Source: Roseiflexus sp034432635 (GTDB lineage Bacteria; Chloroflexota; Chloroflexia; Chloroflexales; Roseiflexaceae). From it: 64,000 nt of DNA. Position 1 is the stretch's first letter. Every line of letters begins with the position of its first letter. The position numbers and the translations under genes are program-made. Shown here in pieces: positions 1 through 8,890 of this stretch. Under the pieces are notes generated by a model. It worked only from the letters and a program-made list of their open reading frames with translations, was not told where the DNA came from and made no database searches. The DNA is taken from NCBI GenBank assembly GCA_034432635.1, contig DAOUBK010000034.1, forward strand, positions 124,001 through 188,000, in the 5' to 3' direction.

Positions 1-67
1 CTGTGCGCAGAATGTAATCTCCTCCACATAAACGTTCGGGAAGCATCCCTTTCACATACCGACTTTC

Positions 68-1078
68 TTATCCGCGCCAGTAGCGCGGCGCAACCCCTTC
101 ATCGAGGTCAACGTCAGCCAGATTGGCGATAGTCAGTTCACCGCGCATATCGAGATGTTCGACATACGCGCCGGCTTTTTGCAACGCCAGCAGTTCATCA
201 TACCCGTTAACGCCGGGGTAGAGCGCAGCGGTGAGTTCGGCGATCGTGCGCGGTTCGCGGCACAGGGCGCGCACCTGATCGAGCCGCTGCTCCTGTGCAT
301 CGACAATGCGCACAATCCAGTCGTGGATGTGATCCATTGGCGCACCGTGCCCGCCAAGTGCCAGGCGGATGTCGGGCAGTGCATCGACCATACGCAATGC
401 CCTGAGGTAGTGATCAAGACCGGTTGAGAGGGTAATACTCTCCGGCGGCAGAAAGATCGACGTTTGCGGCAAGACGTGGTCGGCGCTGAGGAGCACATCG
501 CCAATCTGAAGGCAGACCTGTCCTGGACAGTGACCAGGGGCGTGATAGACGCGAAAGAGGTCATCGATCACATCTCCTTCACGAAACGTTGTGGCAACAT
601 CGACCGAACGGAACAGGTTCTTGCTCCATCCATACAGTTGCAGCAGGTTCATCTGCTTTGCAGGTGACACTCCAGCGCGTCGAAGGAATGCGGCAAGAGC
701 GCGACGCGCCAGGACAAACCGCTCCTCGTGATGTGTCAGAACACGCCGGTCGAGTTCGTGGACAGCAATCGGTGCGTCGGTTAGGCTGCGCAGTGCGGTT
801 AAGCCGCCGTAGTGGTCGATATGGGCATGGGTGATAATCACCCGACGCAGATCGGTCCAGGTCAGACGTTCATTCCAATCGGAATGCAGCGCGGCGAAGG
901 CAGCGCGCAGATCGGCATCACTATCGCCCAATCCGCTGCCGGTATCAACTAGAGCTGCATAGTCGCCTGCGATGACCACATACGCATTCGCTGTCATGGT
1001 CGGAAAGACGCGGATCGGCAGGCGATAGATGCGGACGCCGCCAGGCGCTTCGTGACGGGTAATAGTCTCAAGGGACAC
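68..1078 (-). CDS. MBL-fold metallo-hydrolase
   Basis: Predicted zinc-dependent hydrolase of the metallo-beta-lactamase superfamily, 336 aa, probably cytoplasmic. The metal motif HAHIDHYGG (HxHxDH) is plain, and further ligand candidates follow in APGHCPGQ and in SADHVL. A C-terminal helical region of the kind seen in glyoxalase-II-like and LACTB2-like members follows. The substrate is unknown. The GTG start at 1078 is chosen because a strong GGAGGAGAG ribosome site lies just upstream. It also overlaps the stop of the preceding regulator gene by only 11 bases, whereas longer versions would run far into that gene. The tight overlap suggests translational coupling with the SARP regulator. Family is secure; function is not. 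Confidence 0.85.
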   Translation of the reverse strand: MSLETITRHEAPGGVRIYRLPIRVFPTMTANAYVVIAGDYAALVDTGSGLGDSDADLRAAFAALHSDWNERLTWTDLRRVIITHAHIDHYGGLTALRSLTDAPIAVHELDRRVLTHHEERFVLARRALAAFLRRAGVSPAKQMNLLQLYGWSKNLFRSVDVATTFREGDVIDDLFRVYHAPGHCPGQVCLQIGDVLLSADHVLPQTSIFLPPESITLSTGLDHYLRALRMVDALPDIRLALGGHGAPMDHIHDWIVRIVDAQEQRLDQVRALCREPRTIAELTAALYPGVNGYDELLALQKAGAYVEHLDMRGELTIANLADVDLDEGVAPRYWRG

Positions 1079-4000
1079 GATGACTCTCCTCCAGACGGGT
1101 AGACAGAGCAGATGCAGCCGCAGCGAGCGGCGCCAGTCCGGCGCTGCGTGCAAGACGATTCGCATTGCACAGATGCGCCAGTACTGGCGCGGGATCACCG
1201 AAGTCGCGTTCAATGCGCGCAACTTCGATGACAGTGCGAACATACTCCGGCAGGAGCGCCCGTTGCACTGTGTAGTGAAGGGTGTGCAGCAGCATTGCCC
1301 GCGCTCCTGGCAGATTGTTGCGGAGCGCCGCGAGGCGCGCTACGCCGTGGTGCGCGCTGACATAGATAAAACCGTAGAGTTGATGCGGCGCGCGCAGCGC
1401 TTCGTGAAAATATGCATCGGCGCCGGTCAGATCGCCACGCGCCAGCGCCGCCATGCCCATTCCCACGGCCACACTGGCGCGGTGCGACTGAAACGCCGGT
1501 ACGCCGGCGAGACGCGCCGCCATTTCGACAAAGCGCTGCTCCGCCAGTTCCAGGCGATCATCGAGCAACCAGAGGAAACCCTGATAGATGCGGGGCCAGA
1601 TCGAGGCCCACGCCGCTTCGGATGCTCGCGCAGCGGTTTCCAGGCTACGCTCCAGCCAGATCGTCGTTTCGTCAGGTTTGCCGGCCAGCGCGTTCAGGTG
1701 CGCCAGTTGCAACGCCGAGACGACGGCGGCTGGCGCCTGACCGGTTTCAACTGCCAGGTTATACGATTGTGTCAGGCAAGGGCGTGCATCGCGCAGCAAC
1801 CCCTGCATCAACGCCGCCCATCCTATCTGGAACAGTGCTGCTGCCGCTTCATCGGGACTGAGCAATTCAGGCAGCTCTTCCGCTGGATGACCAGGAACAG
1901 GATCGGCAAGTATGAATGACGGCCACGCCTGCCATACGGTATGCGCGTCATCGACCGGCAGCGGATCGGTACGACGTTTCTGTCGGTCACCTGTTTCACG
2001 TGAAACAGTCTGGCCATAGCGCGGATCGCTGCTCTCTTCCGGACGGTCGTAGCGCGAAGCCTGCGAGCGTCGAACACCTTCAGAATACGTGTCGGGTTGC
2101 AGAATCAACGCCGTGCGTCGGAGCATATCGGTGATCGACGGTGCACGATCCGACGCCTGCCCGCATGCTGCGTGAGCGGCGCTGATCGTGGCCGCTCCGG
2201 CCAGATCACCCATCAGTGCGCGCAATAGTACCAACCGACGTGGCGCTACGAGCGTCGGCGGCGTGAGCCTGTGGCGTTCCGCCCACTGCTCATAGCGCAT
2301 CGATGTTTCCTCTAATCCCCCCCAGTCCAGCAGAGTCTCGCACGTTAGTAACCGCCCAGCAAAGGCGCGCTGCATCATCTCGACCGGTGCATCGGCACTG
2401 AGACGTTCACCCGCTTCGATAGCGGCATCGTAGTGGTGTAGCGCCTGACGGTACCCAAATGCGCGCCGTGCATGGTCACCAGCCTCGATTGCATAGCGCA
2501 GCACATCGCGAGCGGTGGAACGTCCGGCCTGGCGAAAATGGTGGGCAATCTCCGCAGCGCGCTCCGGTCGATCCCCTTCAAGCGCAGCCATCGCAGCGCC
2601 GATCCGATGATGCAGGCGTCGACGCTGCGGTGCAGAGAGGGTGGCCGCGATGATCGAGCGCACCAGGTCGTGGTTGAACGCAAGGTGCGTATTGTCATCC
2701 TCAACAAGTATCTGACGTTCGAGCAGGATCTGCGCGGCTTCGAGCGCATCCGCCCCTCCCAGACGTTCGATCAGATCGAGTGACGCCGGACGACTGATCA
2801 GCGCCAGATGTTCCGCCAGATCGCGTGCATGCGACGGCAACCGATCAAAGCGTGCCCACACCAGTTCTCGCATCTGCGGCGCTTCGGTCGGGTCAGGAAA
2901 CGGTACACCAGCCTCGAGGTCCGGCAGCAGCGCAGCAAGCGATGACGCTCCACGACTCTCCAGTAATGCCTGAACTGTCACCATCAATGCCAGAGGATTG
3001 CCGCCGGTGCTGGCGACCAGTTGGGGCGCCAGATGTGCGACTCGACCGGTCTCGACTCCGGCAAGTCCGGCGAGAAGTTCGGCAACTGCCATCGTATCGA
3101 GGCGACCGAGCACCAGCGGACGCAGGAGCATATCGCGTCCCAGCGTGCGCAACAGGTTGTGGAGCGCCGGATTGTCGCTCAGTTCATCGGCGCGGTATGC
3201 CAGTATGAGCAACAACGCCCGACGCGACGCCTGACGGGCAAGGCGCCCCACCGTCGCCAGCGTTGCATCGTCCGCCCATTGGGCATCATCGAGCGCAACT
3301 ACCAGCGGTAATGTGCGCGCCAGCGCCAGTGCCAGTTCACACAGACCATCAATCTGCCGGTTACGCCGTTCCTCAGGCGGCACATCCGGCAGTTCGGGAA
3401 GATCCGGCAACCGTTCCCGCAACACTGGAAAAAGATCAGCGATCTGCGCCAGGGCGAACTGTGGCAGTTGACGAAGCCGACGCTCCGGTGCGTTACGGAG
3501 CAATGGGCGCAGCATCTCACCGATCGCAGCAAAGGGCAACCCCTGCTCCAGCAGTGTGGCGTGCAGTTCAAGGGTAAATGCCCCCCGGTCGGCGGCAGTG
3601 CGCAGCGTCTCTGCTATCAGGCGCGTCTTCCCAATCCCTGCTTCACCTACGATTGTGACAATTCCACCGCTCTGCTGATCGAGATCGGCAAGCCAGCGGC
3701 GCAATAACGCCAGTTCCTCCTGGCGCCCGACTATCGGCGTCGCCGCCGATCCCGGCGCACGTTGTGCAGAGTGCGGAATGCGCAGGTCGGTCGTGCGCTG
3801 CCGCTGATGACGGTTTTCAGGCGATGAGGAGATCGCAGCCGGTGCATAGGAACCCAGATCTCCTCGCAGGATTGCCATATGCAGCGCCTGTGTCTGAGGA
3901 GACGGCGCAGCACCCAGCTCATGATCCAGCAGATGACGGTAGTGCTCGTAACTTTGAAGTGCGCCAGCCGTGTCGCCTGACCGCGCCTGTGCTAGCATCA

Positions 4001-4628
4001 GGATGCGCCAGAGCGGTTCGGCAAGCGGTGCAACGGCAATGCCGCGACTAGCAAGCGCTGCCGCCGCCATAGGGTCACCGCGATCGAGTTTTATCTCCGC
4101 CACACGGCGAAGCGTGTCGAGGTAGCGTGTACGCAACCGCTCACGCTCCATCGCCGCCCATGCCAATTCCTGATCATCTTCGAGAAAGTCACCGCGGTAG
4201 AGCGCAATCGCCTGCTCCAGATCCGCCTCGCCCTGCCGCGTCGAACCAATCGACTGACCACCGGCGATTGGTTCGGTCAACGCCAGAAACTCATCGACAT
4301 CGATCCACGCGCCGCTCTCACTGTTCCAGGCATACCCGCCGGATCGGGTCAGAATATACCGGTGTGAAGCACGGTCAGCCTCTGGTTCCAGCACACGTCG
4401 CAGATTGCTGATCGCGCTCCGCAGATTCACCGACGCACTGGCGCTGTCAGAATCGGGCCAGAGCCATTCGCACAATCGCCTGGCAGCAATAACCCGCCCC
4501 CGGCTTGCAGCGAGAATGGCAAGCAAACGCTGCTCCTGCCGGGAACGCCAGACGGAGTCGGGTAGCGTGCGATCACCGATCTGTACGGTTAACGAGCCGA
4601 ATAACGCTATCCTGAGCAGCGCCCCCAT
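1068..4628 (-). CDS. SARP/BTAD-family transcriptional regulator with AAA ATPase and TPR domains
   Basis: Giant regulator of 1186 aa. Residues 1-100 form an OmpR-type winged helix and about 105-255 a bacterial transcriptional activation (BTAD) domain. An AAA/NACHT-like ATPase follows, with Walker A GEAGIGKTR near residue 325 and a Walker-B-like LVVALDDAQWAD stretch. The C-terminal half is helical, TPR-like. A low-complexity linker near residues 850-890 interrupts it and encodes a perfect parS site (1992-2007). Members of this family (AfsR, MalT-like) usually activate secondary or catabolic operons; the target here is unknown. The gene overlaps the MBL hydrolase downstream. A 19-bp perfect palindrome (4651-4669) sits 22 bases upstream of the start and may mediate autoregulation. 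Confidence 0.9.
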   Translation of the reverse strand: MGALLRIALFGSLTVQIGDRTLPDSVWRSRQEQRLLAILAASRGRVIAARRLCEWLWPDSDSASASVNLRSAISNLRRVLEPEADRASHRYILTRSGGYAWNSESGAWIDVDEFLALTEPIAGGQSIGSTRQGEADLEQAIALYRGDFLEDDQELAWAAMERERLRTRYLDTLRRVAEIKLDRGDPMAAAALASRGIAVAPLAEPLWRILMLAQARSGDTAGALQSYEHYRHLLDHELGAAPSPQTQALHMAILRGDLGSYAPAAISSSPENRHQRQRTTDLRIPHSAQRAPGSAATPIVGRQEELALLRRWLADLDQQSGGIVTIVGEAGIGKTRLIAETLRTAADRGAFTLELHATLLEQGLPFAAIGEMLRPLLRNAPERRLRQLPQFALAQIADLFPVLRERLPDLPELPDVPPEERRNRQIDGLCELALALARTLPLVVALDDAQWADDATLATVGRLARQASRRALLLILAYRADELSDNPALHNLLRTLGRDMLLRPLVLGRLDTMAVAELLAGLAGVETGRVAHLAPQLVASTGGNPLALMVTVQALLESRGASSLAALLPDLEAGVPFPDPTEAPQMRELVWARFDRLPSHARDLAEHLALISRPASLDLIERLGGADALEAAQILLERQILVEDDNTHLAFNHDLVRSIIAATLSAPQRRRLHHRIGAAMAALEGDRPERAAEIAHHFRQAGRSTARDVLRYAIEAGDHARRAFGYRQALHHYDAAIEAGERLSADAPVEMMQRAFAGRLLTCETLLDWGGLEETSMRYEQWAERHRLTPPTLVAPRRLVLLRALMGDLAGAATISAAHAACGQASDRAPSITDMLRRTALILQPDTYSEGVRRSQASRYDRPEESSDPRYGQTVSRETGDRQKRRTDPLPVDDAHTVWQAWPSFILADPVPGHPAEELPELLSPDEAAAALFQIGWAALMQGLLRDARPCLTQSYNLAVETGQAPAAVVSALQLAHLNALAGKPDETTIWLERSLETAARASEAAWASIWPRIYQGFLWLLDDRLELAEQRFVEMAARLAGVPAFQSHRASVAVGMGMAALARGDLTGADAYFHEALRAPHQLYGFIYVSAHHGVARLAALRNNLPGARAMLLHTLHYTVQRALLPEYVRTVIEVARIERDFGDPAPVLAHLCNANRLARSAGLAPLAAAASALSTRLEESHRVP
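1992..2007. promoter_or_regulatory. parS: parS centromere-like site (perfect consensus) inside a gene
   Basis: TGTTTCACGTGAAACA is the perfect 16-bp palindromic ParB/Spo0J binding site. It lies within the reading frame of the SARP regulator, coding for part of TVSRET in a linker. A near-identical site lies about 18.8 kb away directly before parA. Chance occurrence of an exact 16-mer is very unlikely in a window of this size. Role by family knowledge: ParB loading and spreading for origin segregation. Confidence 0.9.
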
Positions 4629-4650
4629 ACCCGTCTCCCTACTGCAATGT

Positions 4651-4669
4651 CATAATGCATTGCATTATG
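4651..4669. promoter_or_regulatory. 19-bp perfect palindrome upstream of SARP gene
   Basis: CATAATGCATTGCATTATG has perfect 9-bp arms around one central base. It sits in the divergent intergenic region, 23 bases before the SARP start, and abuts a possible minus-strand -10 (TATACT, 4675-4670). It looks like a dimeric repressor or autoregulator operator. The binding protein is unknown. Confidence 0.6.
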
Positions 4670-4767
4670 AGTATACCACGCCCGCGATGCGTTCGCCGAG
4701 AATGACAGGCGCAGAGTGCAGGCGGAGTATAACGCACGGTAAGGCACAGCGCAAGACATTTCCACCC

Positions 4768-4796
4768 TGGACGCCTGTCCGGTTCTATGGTACACT
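4768..4796 (+). promoter_or_regulatory. typA promoter
   Basis: TGGACG (4768-4773), a 17-bp spacer and TACACT (4791-4796) preceded by an extended -10 TGG. Transcription would start near 4804, giving a leader of about 70 bases. Confidence 0.5.
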
Positions 4797-4831
4797 GATG
4801 TTGTAAGCGCGAATGAGAAGTAACTATTTTC

Positions 4832-4854
4832 GCCCCGGCCGCAATGGTCGGGGC
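4832..4854 (+). terminator. Hairpin in typA leader (possible attenuator)
   Basis: A 9-bp GC-rich stem (4832-4840 with 4846-4854, one G-U pair) with a 5-base loop, followed by ATTTTA. It lies between the typA promoter and start codon. The short U stretch makes efficient termination doubtful; it could be an attenuator or a 5' stabilising stem. Confidence 0.45.
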
Positions 4855-4872
4855 ATTTTACGGGTGGATGAG

Positions 4873-6714
4873 ATGATCCGACGGAACGATATCCGGAACA
4901 TTGCAATTATTGCCCATGTGGACCACGGCAAAACCACGCTGGTCGATGGGTTGCTGCGTCAGGGTCGCATCTTCCGCGATAATCAGCAGGTTGCCGAGCG
5001 CGTGCTGGACTCGAATGACCTGGAGCGCGAACGCGGCATTACCATTATGGCGAAGAATACCGCCGTTACCTATCGCAGCGTCAAAATCAATATCGTCGAT
5101 ACGCCGGGACACGCCGACTTCGGTGGAGAAGTTGAACGTGTGATGAATATGGTCGATGGTGTGCTGCTGCTGGTCGATGCGGTCGATGGTCCTATGCCGC
5201 AAACGCGGTTTGTGCTGCGCAAAGCCTTGCAGGCGGGGCATCACGCGATTGTCGTCGTGAACAAGATCGACCGTCCCAACGCCCGACCTAACCACGTCGT
5301 CAACGAAACATTCGACCTGTTCATTGAACTTGGCGCCACTGATGAGCAGGCAGAGTTTGCCACTATCTATACAAATGCGCTCAAAGGAGTAGCCGGTCGA
5401 TCACCGCTCAAAATCCACGACTCGCTCGAGCCGCTGTTCGACGCTATCCTCGACCAGATACCTGCACCAGAGGTCGATCCGGACGGACCGGCGCAGCTGC
5501 TGGTGACCAATACAGTGTACGACGATTACAAGGGCAAGATTCTGATCGGACGCCTGCGGCGCGGCGTGCTGCGCAAAGGGCAGATAGCAGCGCGGATTGC
5601 ACGCGATGGCAGCGTCACTACGGCAAAGATTGGACAACTCTTCGTCTTCAACGGGCTGGAGCGGCGTGAGGTCGAGGAGGTCACAGCAGGTGATATTATC
5701 GCTATCGCCGGGATCGGCGATGCCAGCATCGGGGATACGATCACCGACGCCTCCCATCCGGAGCCATTGCCACCGATTGCCGTCGAAGAGCCGACAGTAC
5801 GGATGACCTTCAGCGTGAACACCAGCCCATTTGCCGGACGTGAAGGGACGCATGTGACGTCGCGGAAGCTGCGCGAACGCCTCTATCAGGAGATTGAACG
5901 CGATGTGGCGTTACGTGTCGCCGATACCGCTTCGCCTGATGCCTTCACCGTCAGTGGACGCGGCGAACTGCACCTCACCATCCTGATCGAGACCATGCGC
6001 CGCGAAGGGTACGAGTTCCAGGTGTCGCGTCCCGAAGTGATCTTCAAAGAGATCGATGGTGTCAAATATGAACCGATCGAACAGGTCGAACTGGAAGTCG
6101 CCGAACAGTATCAGGGCGCGGTTATCGAGTTGATGGGACAGCGGCGTGGACAGATGCGCGATATGAGCATCCGCGACGGCGGACTGGTCCACATGATCTT
6201 CCATGTTCCGACCCGTGGCCTGCTCGGCTTTCGCCAGACATTTTTGACTGCGACCCGCGGCGAGGGGATGATGAACTCGCTGTTCATCGGTTATGAACCA
6301 CTGGCGGGTGAGATCGTCACGCGCACCAACGGCTCGCTGATCGCTTCCGAAAGCGGCGTCGCTACGGCTTACGCTCTCAACCAGGTGCAGGAGCGCGGGA
6401 CGCTCTTCATTACGCCTGGCACCGAGGTCTATGAGGGAATGATCGTCGGACAGCACATCCGCGAACGTGACCTGGAGGTAAATGTCTGTCGCCGCAAGCA
6501 TCTGACCAACATCCGTTCCTCGACGGCAGAAGAAGGCATCCGGCTCGAAACGCCGCGCATTCTGAGCCTCGACGATGCTATCGAGTATATCAGCGACGAT
6601 GAACTGGTTGAAGTGACCCCAAAGAGCATCCGGCTGCGCAAGCGGTTGCTTACCCTCAATGAGCGTCAACGCGAACAGAAACGGCGCGAGATGATGCTTG
6701 CAGGGGATCGGTAG
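4873..6714 (+). CDS. typA: Ribosome-associated translational GTPase TypA/BipA
   Basis: GTPase of the EF-G/LepA class, 613 aa, the usual TypA length. G1 is AHVDHGKTTLV, switch I carries RERGITI, G3 is DTPGHADFGGEVE and G4 is VVNKIDR. Domains II, III and V and the TypA-specific C-terminal domain follow (the RGLLGFR and NVCRRKHLTN stretches). It acts on ribosomes in assembly and stress translation. The ATG at 4873 gives the canonical N-terminus MIRRNDIRNIAII and has GGTGGATGAG in front of it. It is transcribed against its left neighbours, the only intact plus-strand gene in the first 20 kb. Confidence 0.97.
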   Translation: MIRRNDIRNIAIIAHVDHGKTTLVDGLLRQGRIFRDNQQVAERVLDSNDLERERGITIMAKNTAVTYRSVKINIVDTPGHADFGGEVERVMNMVDGVLLLVDAVDGPMPQTRFVLRKALQAGHHAIVVVNKIDRPNARPNHVVNETFDLFIELGATDEQAEFATIYTNALKGVAGRSPLKIHDSLEPLFDAILDQIPAPEVDPDGPAQLLVTNTVYDDYKGKILIGRLRRGVLRKGQIAARIARDGSVTTAKIGQLFVFNGLERREVEEVTAGDIIAIAGIGDASIGDTITDASHPEPLPPIAVEEPTVRMTFSVNTSPFAGREGTHVTSRKLRERLYQEIERDVALRVADTASPDAFTVSGRGELHLTILIETMRREGYEFQVSRPEVIFKEIDGVKYEPIEQVELEVAEQYQGAVIELMGQRRGQMRDMSIRDGGLVHMIFHVPTRGLLGFRQTFLTATRGEGMMNSLFIGYEPLAGEIVTRTNGSLIASESGVATAYALNQVQERGTLFITPGTEVYEGMIVGQHIRERDLEVNVCRRKHLTNIRSSTAEEGIRLETPRILSLDDAIEYISDDELVEVTPKSIRLRKRLLTLNERQREQKRREMMLAGDR

Positions 6715-6935
6715 GAATGGACGTGCGCCGGGAACAGTTGGATTTCGCCGGCGCTGCTTTCTCCCCTCTTGATGACACTCCATTTCACCATCGCGCACGA
6801 ATCCCGCTGAAATCATTGCAACATTGCAACACAATCGTAACGAAACTGCGATCCTCCGAGTCTTGATCCTAGCCGACAAGATTACTATTCTCATCCTCAA
6901 TAGAGGACGCGATCGACAGAAAGGATCTCTCTAAC

Positions 6936-7610
6936 ATGCACCGCATTCTCCCCGCGCTGCTTGCTCTGTTGCTCATCGTCGGCGCCGGCAGCGCATCCGC
7001 CGCCCCCTCCTAGCAAGAACAAACCGCTGCTGTCTTCTTCCGCGAAACCCAGAACTGGATTGCGCCTCCCTTCTACGACTTCTGGAGCAGGAATGGCGGT
7101 CTGCCAATCTTTGGTTATCCCCTTGCCCCAACCGAATCTGATGACCAGCCCCGACGACGGCAAGGTCTACGCCTCCCAGATCTTTGAGCGCAATCGCCTG
7201 GAGTACCACCCCGAAAATCCGGAGCCATACCGCGTCCAGCTCGGTCGTCTGGGTGTTGAGGTGCTGCAAAAGTAGGGGCGCAACTGGCAGGATTTACCCA
7301 AGGGCGAGCCGAAGCGCGGTTGCGATTTCTTTGCCGAAACCGGGCATACCCTCTGTGAGCCGTTCCGTAGTTACTGGCGCCGCTATGGGTTAGACCTGGG
7401 TATGCACGGGGTAGCGCGCGCCGAGTCGATCGCCCTCTTCGGACTACCGATCTCCGAGCCGATGATGGAGACCAACGCCGATGGCACTACCGTTCTGACC
7501 CAATGGTTCGAGCGCGCGCTTCGAGTACCATCCCAACAATCCGCCACAGTACCGCGTTCTGCTCGGCAAGGAACTCTACGGACCCTACCGCTTCAGCGTC
7601 CAGACCATCC
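6936..7610 (+). pseudogene. Decayed secreted FFxETGH-repeat protein
   Basis: An ATG at 6936 opens a clear signal peptide (MHRILPALLALLLIVGAGSA) that is stopped by TAG at 7011-7013. Beyond it the homologous reading continues: FFRETQNWIAPPFYDFW, then IFERNRLEYHP, DFFAETGHTLCEPF, FERA and FEYHPNNPPQYRVLL. These are two rounds of the repeat found in many Chloroflexota extracellular proteins. Lesions: the TAG, a frameshift near 7135-7150, a second TAG at 7273-7275, and a 2-base loss in a GC run near 7515. Nothing points to a surviving product. It meets the acyl-CoA-binding gene tail-to-tail. Confidence 0.85.
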
Positions 7611-7876
7611 TACCGTCCTGCTTTCAACCGCTCGACCAGGTCGATATACTGCTGCATTGCGATATCCTTCGCAACCCCTTTGAGTTTTGCCCAGGCGTCG
7701 TACTTCGCCTGTCCGACGAATTCCAGACCTCCAGGACGCGATCCACTGACATCGCCAACGGTTGCCTGTTTGTAGAGGGCGTAGAGTTGCAGCATTGTTG
7801 CGTTGTCAGGACGCTTCGGCAGGCGCGTTGCCGCCTCCGCGGCAGCCGTGAATCGGGCTTCCAGATCATTGCTCAT
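7610..7876 (-). CDS. Acyl-CoA-binding protein (ACBP)
   Basis: Small soluble protein of 88 aa, full length for the ACBP family (four-helix bundle). The hallmark YALYKQATVGD stretch and the later YDAWAKLKG and YIDLVERL helices are present. It binds long-chain acyl-CoA thioesters and would act as an intracellular carrier or pool. ACBP is common in eukaryotes and patchy in bacteria. It is the last gene of the long minus-strand run, 3 bases after the isoaspartyl peptidase. Confidence 0.92.
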   Translation of the reverse strand: MSNDLEARFTAAAEAATRLPKRPDNATMLQLYALYKQATVGDVSGSRPGGLEFVGQAKYDAWAKLKGVAKDIAMQQYIDLVERLKAGR

Positions 7877-7879
7877 CGT

Positions 7880-8857
7880 TCATACTCCTGCCACTTCTTC
7901 TCCACCTTCAACACGATACGCATACGCCATCCGCGGCGTATTGAACGCAAATCCCACCCGACCGCGCGCGTCGAGCAGGATGACGCCCCCCAGTCCGTGG
8001 ACACGCTGTTCGAGCCGTTCGATTGCTGCGCGCGCTGCCTCGACCGGCGCATACCCGGCGCCCAGGAAATCGGTGGCGGTCTTTGCCAGCAGTACTTTGA
8101 TGATCGATTCGCCCCATCCGGTCGATGCGCATCCGCCGGTCTGCACATCGGCGTACAGACCGGCGCCGATCAGCGGTGTATCACCGACCCGACCCGGCCG
8201 TTTGAACGGCGTGCCGCCGGTCGATACGGCAGCAGCCAGGTTCCCGTAGCGGTCAAGCGCCACGGCGCCAACGGTGTCGCCGGGATGCTGGATGCGTAAA
8301 CCGGGTTGGTCGGGCGCGTAGTCACCGCCCGATACGATGCCCCGCTGACCAGCAACCTCACCCGGCGGGCGCTGAAAGGCGTCCGGCGTGCGGTATGCAG
8401 CCAGACGGCGCAGTTCTTCCCACCGGGCGCGTTCGCGCGGCACGATCAGGTCTTCGTCGGCGCAACGTTCAATGCCAGCCGTATCGGCAAAACGTTCGGC
8501 GCCGCGACCAACAAGCAGCACCGCTTCGCTTTCGAGGACGCGACGCGCCAGTGTGATCGGGTTGCGAATGCCGCGCACGGCTGCGACTGCACCTGATCGC
8601 AACGTCGCGCCATCCATGATCGCAGCATCGAGTTCAACCAGACCATCGCGGTTGAGCACCGAGCCAATGCCAGCGTCGAACGCCGGATCGTCCTCCATGA
8701 CCCGCACTGCAACCTCAACGGCATCGAGTGCGCTGCGACCATCCGTCAGCACGTCCCATCCAGCCGCCAGCGCGCGACGGCATCCTGATAGGTGCAGCTC
8801 CACCTCGTCATCGGGAATATCCCAGGCGCCACCATGGACGATCAGAGCAAGCGGCAC
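7880..8857 (-). CDS. Isoaspartyl peptidase / type-2 L-asparaginase (Ntn hydrolase)
   Basis: Plant-type asparaginase/isoaspartyl dipeptidase, about 325 aa. It is made as a precursor that cleaves itself before the catalytic threonine. That threonine lies in HPGDTVGAVALD (about residue 195), followed by the substrate-binding TGG and GDTPLIGAG stretches. It hydrolyses isoaspartyl dipeptides and asparagine. The GTG at 8857 is preferred because GGAGG lies 5 bases before it; a TTG 24 bases upstream lacks a ribosome site. It sits between a CDP-alcohol transferase and ACBP in a compact operon. Confidence 0.92.
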   Translation of the reverse strand: MPLALIVHGGAWDIPDDEVELHLSGCRRALAAGWDVLTDGRSALDAVEVAVRVMEDDPAFDAGIGSVLNRDGLVELDAAIMDGATLRSGAVAAVRGIRNPITLARRVLESEAVLLVGRGAERFADTAGIERCADEDLIVPRERARWEELRRLAAYRTPDAFQRPPGEVAGQRGIVSGGDYAPDQPGLRIQHPGDTVGAVALDRYGNLAAAVSTGGTPFKRPGRVGDTPLIGAGLYADVQTGGCASTGWGESIIKVLLAKTATDFLGAGYAPVEAARAAIERLEQRVHGLGGVILLDARGRVGFAFNTPRMAYAYRVEGGEEVAGV

Positions 8858-8890
8858 TCCTTCCTCCGTACCAGCGTTCAATGCGAGGGA

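Noticed and set aside
1..67. Possible gene or terminator at the left edge
   Set aside because: Only 67 bases follow the MBL hydrolase stop; no hairpin with U-run or coding signal is visible.
5911..6900. 329-aa minus-strand frame across typA
   Set aside because: It covers the conserved C-terminal half of TypA and shows no domain; a shadow frame.
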